A stretch of DNA of 20,266 bases from Saccoglossus kowalevskii (lineage: Eukaryota > Hemichordata > Enteropneusta > Harrimaniidae). The stretch lies in assembly GCF_000003605.2 (NCBI RefSeq), contig NW_003137822.1, positions 750,834 to 771,099 on the forward strand, in the 5' to 3' direction. The stretch's first letter is position 1. The number at the start of each line of letters is the position of its first letter. This document shows positions 13,701-20,266 of this stretch, piece by piece. The notes under the pieces were generated by a model. The model was not told where the DNA came from. It saw only the letters and a list, made by a program, of their open reading frames with translations, and did not search any database. The translations under genes were made by a program, and so were the position numbers.

Positions 13701-15222
13701 TAGGGTAATATCAGTACATATTAATTACCTAATTTGCATATTTTGGTAAACATGTATGCTTCTTAATCACTTAATTAACATAATTAATTAATACTGATAT
13801 CTCAAGTATTGATCATCACATTTGAATAAAACTTGGTACATAAATGCTCTAGGACAATAGATAGCCTGATTAATTTGGGGTTAAAATCTTTTCATATTAA
13901 CTCTCTAAGTAGCATAATAATTAATATTTTTGGGGTTCTAATCACATTTCAATGAAACTTGGTACATTGTGCAGACCTTATTAGTTTTACACTTAAATCT
14001 GTTCATATCAGTTACCTGATTTACATAATTAGTTTTCAGCTATTCCATCAATATCTCAAGTACAAGTAATTTTGAATTAATTTTTAATGTGTCTTCAATA
14101 CTCTCAGCACACGGGAGTTCTTTCTAAGCTTTCTTTGATTTTACTTTGATTTTAGGTTTCTGTGAAATCACATCAGTTGTCAATTGTGAAGGGGAAGCCT
14201 CTGCCAATAACAGAAAAGCAAAACTTATTTTCTTTTATGAATGGGAAGTTAAACTAGAATGGACAGGTATGTGGTTTGTATTAGGTCTCTTAAATGAGGC
14301 CACCATTATATGATGTCCATTCTGAAATAACAGCACTGTTTGTTGTTGTGTATTTGTCTAACACACATCGGTACTATTATGTGTTACTATTGTGTATCCT
14401 CTTCTAAAAATTAGAAGTTTTTAAAGAATTTTTATCAGCATCACAACAGACTGCAAGGAAGTCAACTTTTAATACAACAAACATAAAATAGGTTTTTGTT
14501 ATTTTTTTTGTTATATGACTTAAATTTCTTTATTGTATCAAAATTGGGGGGGTGGGGGGGTGGGGGGGTGGGCTCTTACCCAGATAAATACAGTGTTCTT
14601 AATATGCATAACTGTAATGAACTAAGTACTATTGTAGATAGGGACATGTAACTGGTGCTATAGTTTTGTTGTCTGACAAGATATATGACCAAAATCCTAA
14701 ATATTATTATTTTATTAAATATTTATAATTGTTAAATCATAGCTACTTTGAACCAGTCTAATCATTTGCTCTATTAGAAGCACTTGTGCTTACTGTGAAT
14801 ATAAACTACAAAGACAAGTCTATGGTCAAAATAAGACATATTTCAATGGTTTTGCATGCAATAAAGATGTGCTTCTAATATAGTAAATGCAGTATTTTTT
14901 AGTTGTACTTCATGTCTCCAATACCTTCAACACAGAGTTCTTTCTAAGATTACTTTGATTTGTGATTCTGTTTTTGTTGTAAGTAAAAAAAAAAAATGTT
15001 CACATTTGTTGAAATCATCATTACCGGTAGGTATGTTTATGTTGTCACTGGTATGATATTGTGATCTCTGATTGGGATCACTATATCAATAATAAATTAC
15101 ACAACAATAAATAAATGATTTATTTTCTGTTTACAGGTAGTCTCACAGACTGTGAAGCCATTTTAAGAGGCTCTATTGAAATTCCAAATTTGAGTGATGA
15201 AAATGAACCAGATGAAGTTGAT
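10689..15222 (+). CDS. AHSA1: Aha1, activator of Hsp90 ATPase, N-terminal part (4 exons; partial)
   Basis: Aha1 is the cytosolic cochaperone that binds the Hsp90 middle domain and speeds its ATPase cycle (family knowledge). Joined exons are 10689-10768, 11439-11518, 14156-14266 and 15137-15222: 357 nt, 119 codons without a stop, all junction phases agreeing. Residues 1-27 (MAKWGEGDPRWIVEERA... to NWHW) are nearly identical to vertebrate AHSA1. The NxNNWHW motif that contacts Hsp90 is at 21-27. The conserved NNRKxK motif is at 71-76, then LIFFYEW, and IPNLSDEN at 106-113. The start ATG has A at -3 and G at +4. Full-length AHSA1 is about 338 residues, so the rest of the N-domain and the C-terminal START-like AHSA1 domain are missing. 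I found no further exon up to 20266. Confidence 0.96.
11186..11203. repeat. Poly(A) tract, 18 nt
   Basis: Uninterrupted A run in AHSA1 intron 1. The following bases are TGACG. No retroposon body was recognised to its left. Confidence 0.8.
11439..11518 (+). CDS. AHSA1: AHSA1 exon 2
   Basis: Acceptor TTGTTTTACAG ends at 11438. Encodes TEKNASNWSKDKIKDLFLGI then NVEDDR, with the family's SNWS-DK-K-LFL pattern. The donor is G/GTTGTG, a GT with T at +3 and so weaker than the others in this gene. The frame reads into a stop 14 codons later if the intron is kept. Confidence 0.93.
11744..12700. mobile_element. 957-bp nonautonomous element with about 95-bp terminal inverted repeats
   Basis: The left arm 11744-11838 and right arm 12607-12700 are inverted copies, about 80-85 percent identical by eye. 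Both begin GCAATTC(T/C)AGGCACTGATT, then GA-GC-GAAGTAGTGCTA and ACACACTTTGTTTTCA. The 770-bp interior is GC-richer. It holds an exon-like minus frame (12382-12201) and a 48-codon plus frame (11990-12136). A hairpin, GCAGACA-tgc-TGTCTGC, lies at 12577-12593 just inside the right arm. No transposase motif and no clear target duplication was seen. The family is unassigned. It lies in AHSA1 intron 2. Confidence 0.75.
12201..12382 (-). CDS. Exon-like ORF inside the inverted-repeat element, function unknown
   Basis: Acceptor TTATTTTACAG ends at 12383, then an open frame runs PADRLIMAELLIKAHYSYYG followed by NIHITPIYITESC and MSYEDFIQYINNEIEYMSKK to a TGA at 12203-12201. Starting at the internal ATG (12362) it gives 53 residues. 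The balanced, charged, Tyr-rich composition differs from chance frames here. It may be the last exon of a gene carried or captured by the element. I do not recognise the family. Confidence 0.35.
12896..14119 (+). mobile_element. Hairpin-headed tandem-core element, copy 1 (Helentron-associated/pearl-like?)
   Basis: It opens with a nested stem-loop at 12896-12926: GACTCCC pairs with GGGAGTC, and inside it GTGC-GAA-GCAC. A tetranucleotide tract of CTGT/ATGT follows at 12939-12966. Then come seven head-to-tail monomers marked by (G/A)AAACTTGG at 13017, 13180, 13341, 13498, 13651, 13828 and 13954, spaced 163, 161, 157, 153, 177 and 126. The right end GCACACGGGAGT (14107-14118) is the inverted copy of ACTCCCGTGTGC at the left end. 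Hairpin, microsatellite, 160-bp core repeats and short subterminal inverted repeats recall pearl/HINE elements of marine invertebrates. That class assignment is inference. Confidence 0.75.
14156..14266 (+). CDS. AHSA1: AHSA1 exon 3
   Basis: Acceptor CTTTGATTTTAG ends at 14155 and donor GTATGT starts at 14267. Encodes FCEITSVVNCEGEASANNRK then AKLIFFYEWEVKLEWTG. This covers the GEAS-NNRK-KLIFFYEW core of the Aha1 N-domain. A tandem-core repeat element ends only about 15-36 bases upstream. Confidence 0.96.
14546..14572 (+). repeat. G-quadruplex-prone (G7T)3GGG tract
   Basis: Three exact repeats of seven G and one T, then GGG, lie on the sense strand of AHSA1 intron 3. This is four G-runs with one-base loops, a strong predicted parallel G-quadruplex in DNA and in the pre-mRNA. 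Confidence 0.85.
14771..14883. mobile_element. Small foldback/MITE-like unit, 113 bp
   Basis: CTATTAGAAGCAC at 14771-14783 is mirrored by GTGCTTCTAATATAG at 14869-14883, with a 10-bp perfect core TTAGAAGCAC. It lies in AHSA1 intron 3. No target duplication was identified. Confidence 0.4.
14911..14961 (+). repeat. Solo right-end fragment of the hairpin-headed element
   Basis: TGTCTCCAATACCTTCAACA then CAGAGTTCTTTCTAAG and CTTTGATT match 14087-14142 with small differences, including loss of CGGG. The match continues past the inverted repeat. So the true right end of the family may reach about 14140. Confidence 0.5.
15137..15222 (+). CDS. AHSA1: AHSA1 exon 4 (last exon in window)
   Basis: Acceptor TTTCTGTTTACAG ends at 15136 and donor GTAAGT starts at 15223, phase 0 out. 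Encodes SLTDCEAILRGSIEIPNLSD and ENEPDEVD. IPNLSDEN is a family signature. The next exon (expected V-V-L start) is not in the window. Confidence 0.95.
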
Positions 15223-15937
15223 GTAAGTATCCACTCGCCTACTAAACTATTACAAGCATAAATAATAAAAATAATAAGCTTATTAGTATTTACATGATCT
15301 GCCTGATCCAGCAGCATTATGTATTCCTATTGGATCCAGTGTTCTCCCTAGACTTCATGTCAAGTGTCGTGGCTAATTTGCGTAATAGTGCATCTAATTT
15401 GCATAATATGTTTTCCCAACAAAATTTGGGATACAGTAAGTGTTATTATTATAAAAATGTTGAACCTATCTGCAATTAATTAAAGACGAGATAGTCTGAT
15501 ATATTTTATATCACTTACTTCATTGTATTTTATGCATGTATCAAGTGAAAGTTTGAAAGTAGAGCAGCAAAGAAAAAAGCAATGGAAATATTTATGTCAT
15601 ATGCAGTCATTAAATAGTTATCCATTGAGGTAACTACAGAACTGCCATCCGTTGCGAAAAATTCATATTTGTTATGAAAATACAACGAGAAAGGATAATA
15701 CGAAAACGCATCAAATAAATTTAAAAATGCATAAAATGCAGTTTACGCCACTCAAGAAAAAAAGCGTGTTTATTGTGTGATTGGGTAAAATATATTTGAA
15801 TCATGTAAAAACTCTTTTTTCAAGACCTATTTTACCTTTTAAAAATTGCTAATCACCTCTTTCGAAAACCATCATGCAGTTTTCAACTGAAATTGATGCC
15901 AACACATCTAACTACGACATCGCTTTACTTCCGCAAT
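15223..15937. other. AHSA1 intron 4, proximal part
   Basis: No exon continuing AHSA1 was seen. A stretch at about 15336-15420 includes GTGTTCTCCCTAG and two CTAATTTGC(A/G)TAAT words like those in the tandem-core monomers, so it may be a small repeat fragment. The rest is AT-rich. Confidence 0.45.
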
Positions 15938-16118
15938 GTTATTTTTATGATCACTATCATTCGGAAAACTTTTACTGGCAATACCATGCAGCATTCTGAT
16001 TGGTTAATGGCATTCTTGACCCATCTGGTCAAAGAACACATGCCAGTCAACCAATGCGTCACAAACATCGTGGCGGGACAAGGCTTTTTACCGAAGCGAT
16101 CAAGTGATCAAAAATAAC
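15938..16118. mobile_element. 181-bp imperfect foldback element
   Basis: The two halves fold on a centre at about 16024. The innermost stem is TTGACC/GGTCAA. The arms then match through TTGGTTAA-TGGCAT, TTCGG--AAAA and GATCACT to the outer GTTATTTTT/AAAAATAAC. A few bulges interrupt arms of about 85 bp. Inverted CCAAT boxes lie at 15999-16003 and 16050-16054. The 74-codon plus frame here is a by-product. Confidence 0.6.
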
Positions 16119-17022
16119 TGCTTTGATGACTGTTTGGATATTATCTTAAAATTTAATTTTGCAACAATTCAAATTTTCTTGTTTCTTGTTCATTTATTAA
16201 TTAAATCAGTGCATTGTAATATTAACTTGTACAGTTTGCTGTATTGTTTTGAGACAACATTTACTTTAACCCACCCACCCTATGGTATGCATTAGCACTG
16301 TGATAACACATGATCAAGTCTTTATATAGGTAATTCACTGCAACTTAATAAAAATACAAATTTTGGATTGAAAATACAAATTTAGTAGGTGCTGAGTACT
16401 AATTCTGATTTTCCAAGGTTGGCAACTCTGTAACTGTGGTTCATCCTCATTTTGTGTATAACAAGTACAATCAGTTTTAGTGCTAATTTGGTCTGCAAGA
16501 TATCAAAATATGAAGAAATTAATAAATCAATAATGACAAATTTTTTTCTTTCTACATCAGCAATTCAAATACTCATTGATCTATTTATATCTTAGGCATA
16601 ATGCTAAAATCACCATAACATTGTCGGCATTGAATGGGTATTCATCGCTGCTGTTGCGATCATCGGTGCCTGACTTTTTCGTTCAAAAATACACAAATTT
16701 AGGATGTTTTGTTAATTAAAACAATTAAATGACGATTATCTTGGACATTATCCCCAATGAGATGTTTTTAAACATGGAAAATCATGCACTGTGCCGCCAT
16801 CTTTGTTGCCCCAATACCCCTTGTAACCCAGCATGCGCATCTGCCGCGATGTCACAACGTACATGATGTTGCTTTAGGGTGGCGGCTCGGTTCTACGGCA
16901 CTCTATGAATGAGGTATTTCCATGAGTCAGGGTTCGTTTTTTTCTTCAGCCATCTCATCTGCTGTTGAATGTTTTTTGGCTTTCATTTATTCAGTTTTTC
17001 TTTCCAATGCGACTTGTTTTTT
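16119..17022. other. AHSA1 intron 4 continued; no exon seen
   Basis: AT-rich sequence with a duplicated word AAAATACAAATTT near 16360-16382. From 16780 to 16960 GC content rises around the YY1/NRF1-like pair listed separately. A 63-codon frame at 16104-16295 is Leu/Phe-rich and unconvincing. Confidence 0.45.
16795..16837 (-). promoter_or_regulatory. YY1- and NRF1-like site pair
   Basis: On the minus strand GCGCATGC (NRF1-like) is followed by TGGGTTACAAGGGG and then ACAAAGATGGCGGC, a near-ideal YY1 site. This resembles a TATA-less promoter or a mobile-element 5' end, and repeats the arrangement at 8297-8337. Confidence 0.35.
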
Positions 17023-17600
17023 AGCTCCGCTGTCGGCTTTGTCGAGCGGAGCTTATCATATGAGTGATTGTCTGTCGTAGTTCCTGTTAATGTTTTGCTT
17101 TTTCGACTTCTTCTTGAAAACTACAAGCCTGAATGCTTTGATACTTGGTGTATATGTACCTTGGGTAGACCTCTCTCAGATTTGTTCATTTCATGTTGAT
17201 ATCTTCAATCTTGGTGAATATTTTTGTAATTTTTGGTAAAAAGTGATATTTTTGACTTTTTGTTAAAAACCGCAAGTCCAATTGCTTTGATATTATATTA
17301 TATATAGGTACTACATGTGGACCGCACTCAGATTTGTTCATTTTGTAATGATATCTTTAATTCTCTAATTTTGGTGAATATTTTTGGTAAAAAGTGATAT
17401 TTTTGACTTTTTGTTAAAAACTACACGTCCAATTGCTTTGATATTACATATATAGATACTACATGTGAACCACTCTCAGATTTGTTCATTTCATGATGAT
17501 ATCTTCAATTCTCTAATTTTGATGAATATTTTTGTCATTTTTGGTAAAAAGTGATATTTTCTACTTCTTGTTGAAAATCGCATGTCCGCTTGTTTTTATA
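17023..17600 (+). mobile_element. Second hairpin-headed tandem-core family
   Basis: AGCTCCGCT (17023-17031) and AGCGGAGCT (17045-17053) form a 9-bp perfect stem with a 13-nt loop. From about 17090 come roughly three and a half monomers of about 150 bp, each with (A/C)TCAGATTTGTTCATTT (near 17177, 17327 and 17476), GGTGAATATTTTTG and GGTAAAAAGTGATATTTT. The sequence is unrelated to the element at 12896 but the plan is the same. No right-end copy of the stem sequence was found, so this copy may be truncated. Confidence 0.65.
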
Positions 17601-17644
17601 TTACATTATGTGCAATGGGCAAATTATTACTACTCTATCTCTAG

Positions 17645-17827
17645 TACTGTAAAATCTGTATTAGTAGCCATGGCTTCTATTAAAATGGTACAATGCAACA
17701 TAGAGGCTGCGGCTTCTATTGGAGCATCGACATATATGAGAAATAGTGAATGTTTGGTTCTCAATTATCAAAAATAATAGGTGAAACTTGTATTAGAGAT
17801 GTGGCGTATAATACAGATTTTACGGTA
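17645..17827. mobile_element. 183-bp MITE with TA-bounded inverted repeats
   Basis: TACTGTAAAATCTGTATTA at 17645-17663 matches the inverted TAATACAGATTTTACGGTA at 17809-17827 at 18 of 19 positions. Both ends carry TA, as expected for a Tc1/mariner-type TA duplication. The interior repeats GGCTTCTATT twice. The unit is too short to encode anything. Confidence 0.65.
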
Positions 17828-18371
17828 TTTGTTTTTAGATTTAGGGGCGCTGCACCTGTGAACGACTTGGTAACTTCTTGCAGACTTCTGTTTTTATCAC
17901 TGTCTTTGTATGGCTAACAAAAGGTGGGATTACATGTTATTGTTTTAAATTTGTTCAATCCAGACTGACACTTGTGAACAAAGCAATAAGCATCGCAGGA
18001 GAATGACCAAGTGTCACGGACAAAGGCCAAGCATCGTGAGCGAGTGTCCAAGTGTCACAATACCATGGCGCTTCAGAGGCCTGGGGACAACACTAGGATC
18101 ATGTCTTATTGTCTACATAGGTCTGCCATCTCTATGCAGTTGTGCATAATTATGAATATATAACGAACGAACATATTTAACATCCGGGTACTTTTCAAAG
18201 CTATGACGTTTTAGTATCTGATCGCATTCGTATACTACGCCATTGTACATGCCGTTCATGCTGCTAAGCATTGTGTACTACTAGTATAAACTCATCTTTT
18301 ATATGCACAACATGCTTTTTAGAATTTGGGTTAGAGCATTATGCGTTTGAACCACAGTATTCTGAGAGTGG
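17828..18371. other. Intergenic or intronic sequence, no exon seen
   Basis: Mixed composition. At 17965-18060 a short motif (GCATCG, AAGTGTCAC) recurs a few times, which may be a decayed tandem repeat. Nothing else is supportable. Confidence 0.4.
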
Positions 18372-18491
18372 AAGCCCAATTGAGTTAAAGTACCGTGCTT
18401 CCCCGATTGTAAGCCCCTTCCGAGTATGAAGCCCATCCCTCTATTTTCACTAGGTATTTATCAAGTTGAGGGTATTCACAATTATAAGCCC
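18372..18491 (+). repeat. AAGCCC motif cluster
   Basis: AAGCCC occurs at 18372, 18411, 18429 and 18486 within 120 bp, each preceded by T or G plus A. This may be a diverged short tandem or part of a dispersed repeat. Function unknown. Confidence 0.4.
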
Positions 18492-18837
18492 CGCGTTTTT
18501 TAATTGGGCGTCGACGATATTCTTTAAAATATGCGTGTAAAAAGTGTTTCATTTCATAATGATTGGCATGGTAGTTCGGTTCGTGCTTTTATGAGAAAAC
18601 TCGCATTAATTTCAGAGTGCATGGCAAACGTATACACCGTGGTTCGCATCCTTTCTATTCTGTCATTTACTCAGGATGAACCCTGATGTTGCAATACTGA
18701 AGTAATCCATATTTCTTTGAGTAGTAGCTTTCGAAAAGCCAAAAATGTGATCGTTAAGTCGTGTACCTGGTTATTGGGCATGATTTACTTTGAGACTATC
18801 ATGAAAGGTGAAAGGTGTTTAAATTCTTCCTCCACAC

Positions 18838-18973
18838 TCAGTTTACCCACGGTTACTATTAACCGTCGTTTACTTTTTGGAAATTGCGAATCGCCGGTTT
18901 TTAGGGAAAATACCATCTTTCTTTTCGTTGCAATCAGTGCTACAGATCGCATTTTAACATTGCGGTAATTCAC
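18838..18973 (-). CDS. Short unrecognised ORF with coding-like composition
   Basis: On the minus strand a frame from 18973 gives 62 residues. Its C-terminal 43, from the ATG at about 18913, read MVFSLKTGDSQFPKSKRRLI then VTVGKLSVEEEFKHLSPFM. An acceptor-like CTGTAG precedes it. I do not recognise it. It could be an exon of a mobile-element gene or chance. Confidence 0.15.
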
Positions 18974-19381
18974 TTCCGCATTGCGTTAAGTGTTGTTTCC
19001 CCGCAGACCCTACCATTATTTCACTGTAAATTCAGACGGTATGTAAATCGTATTGTAATAAAATGTCTGTTTGTTGTTTCTTCATTGTAAGTGTCGTGGA
19101 AATCAATGACGCATTTTTTTTCCAAAATGAAGTATTATTTTCCCAAGCCCGGCGTGGTGAACGAATAATTTTTCGTTGTTGGCAGTATGGTTACAGTGTT
19201 TAACCCAAAAACAAAATCATCTTTTCTGAGTTGGTCCTCGAGTAAAAGCTCATCCCTTACTTTTCCCTTGCGTGATCATGCCTCAGGGAAGTACGGTATA
19301 CTGTGAAAATTCAGATCAGTCCAGTGTGAGTGATGAGAGTAGATCGTTGATGATGCCCCTTGTTCGAATAATAGTTTTATT
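18974..19381. other. Moderate-GC stretch before the second tandem-core element
   Basis: A short plus frame begins ATGCCTCAGG at 19278 (MPQGSTVYCENSDQSSVSDE) and then runs into the repeat at 19382. It has balanced composition but no recognisable domain. No AHSA1 exon is present. Confidence 0.3.
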
Positions 19382-20266
19382 GACTCCCGTGTGCAAAGCA
19401 CAAAAAAGGGAGTCTTTGCAGTTAGTGTGTGTGTGTGTGTGTCCGTTTGTTCCACTGATATCTCAAGAACCGTACATCAGTTTTTGATGAAACTTGATGC
19501 ATAGATGGTTTTGGTAAAAATCCATGCATGTTAATTACCTAATTTGCATGATAATTAGCTGATTTTTAGCTGTTCCATGACTGTTCCACTGATATCTAGT
19601 TTTGGGTAAAAATCTGTGCAATATTAATTATCTAATTTGCATAATGATTAATCAATTTTCGGCTTTTCCACTGATATCTCAAGTACTAATCATCACATTT
19701 CAATAAAACTTGGTACATAGATGTCATAGGACACTGCACAAACCTGATAGTTTTTAGGGTAATATCAGTATATATTTATTAGCTAATTTGCATAATTAAT
19801 TAAATTTCAGCTTTTGATATTTCAAGTAGTACACTGACACAGACACTGCACAGACCTGCTAGTTTTTAGGGTAATATCAGTATATATTAATTAGCTAATT
19901 TGCATAATTAATTAATTTTCAGCTTTTGGTATTTCAAGTAGTAATCACATTTCAATAAAATTTGGTACATAGATGTCATAGGACACTGCACAGACCTGAC
20001 AGTTTTTAGGGTAATATGAGTACATATTAATTACCTAATTTGCATAATTAATTAATTTTCAGCTTTTGATATATCAAGTAGTAATCGTCATATTTCAATG
20101 AGACTTGCTACATAGATCTTCCAGGATTATGCAGACACCTGATTAGTTTTAATTGGATATTAATTACCAAATTTGCATAATGTTCCACTGATATATAAAG
20201 AAGCACAAATTGGATTTTAATGAAGCTTTTAAAGAGAACTATGCAGAAACCCAATTAGTTTTTGGT
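19382..20266 (+). mobile_element. Hairpin-headed tandem-core element, copy 2 (runs off the window)
   Basis: The header is the same nested stem-loop as at 12896 (19382-19414), differing in the loop and by two extra A. A (GT)9 tract follows at 19425-19442 in place of the tetranucleotide tract. Diverged monomers then show landmarks at 19489, 19705, 19957, 20100 and about 20217. Three sub-units carrying CACTGCACA-ACCTG and TTTTTAGGGTAATAT lie at about 19732, 19846 and 19983. The right end is not in the window. Confidence 0.75.

Noticed and set aside
12896..14119. CRISPR-like reading of the repeat array
   Set aside because: Monomers are contiguous and diverged with no constant short repeat separated by unique spacers, and the genome is eukaryotic.
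15223..20266. AHSA1 exon 5 and later
   Set aside because: I looked for the end of the N-domain and the AHSA1 C-terminal motifs in all plus frames and found nothing convincing, so the gene is called partial.

Overview
The window is nuclear DNA from an animal. It is AT-rich, with short exons bounded by GT-AG introns, many dispersed repeats, and two spliced protein genes that share a promoter region. No bacterial operon, RBS or CRISPR structure is present. One gene encodes a CatSper sperm-channel auxiliary subunit, a family lost from many animal lineages but kept where sperm swim by CatSper-controlled calcium entry. Together with the repeat types (pearl/Helentron-like tandem-core elements, abundant TACATGTA palindromes, mobile TAA-tailed repeats), this suggests a marine invertebrate, perhaps an invertebrate deuterostome. 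I cannot name the species. The window opens with an EcoRI site, which would fit a clone end.

Layout: positions 1-10228 on the minus strand hold the 5' half of a CATSPERG-like gene. Ten exons, all joined in frame by consensus splice sites, give 588 residues: signal peptide, N-terminal domain and a large part of the beta-propeller head. The remaining exons lie to the left of base 1. Positions 10229-10688 are a roughly 460-bp CpG-containing intergenic region that must serve both genes. It carries two heat-shock-element-like sites and an ETS site. Positions 10689-15222 on the plus strand hold the first four exons of AHSA1 (Aha1, the Hsp90 ATPase activator): 119 residues covering most of the N-terminal Hsp90-binding domain. 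The C-terminal exons were not found before base 20266 and are presumably to the right.

The introns are heavily colonised. CATSPERG introns contain a GC-richer block with four evenly spaced CCAAT boxes (3693-4190), a 37-bp tandem array split by a GC-rich insert (4468-5140), a CCAAT/TATA promoter-like stretch (6437-6500) and a TAA-tailed retroposon end (9131 onward). AHSA1 intron 2 contains a 957-bp element with 95-bp inverted repeats and an exon-like ORF inside (11744-12700), directly followed by a 1.2-kb hairpin-headed tandem-core element (12896-14119). That element ends only tens of bases before exon 3. A second copy starts at 19382 and runs off the window. A second hairpin-headed tandem family (17023-17600) has the same design with unrelated sequence. 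Further foldback or MITE-like units lie at 14771-14883, 15938-16118 and 17645-17827, and a strong G-quadruplex motif at 14546-14572.

The two genes have no known joint pathway. CATSPERG acts at the sperm flagellar membrane, while AHSA1 is a general cytosolic cochaperone. Their shared feature here is the head-to-head promoter. All gene names rest on my recognition of family sequence, not on a database search.
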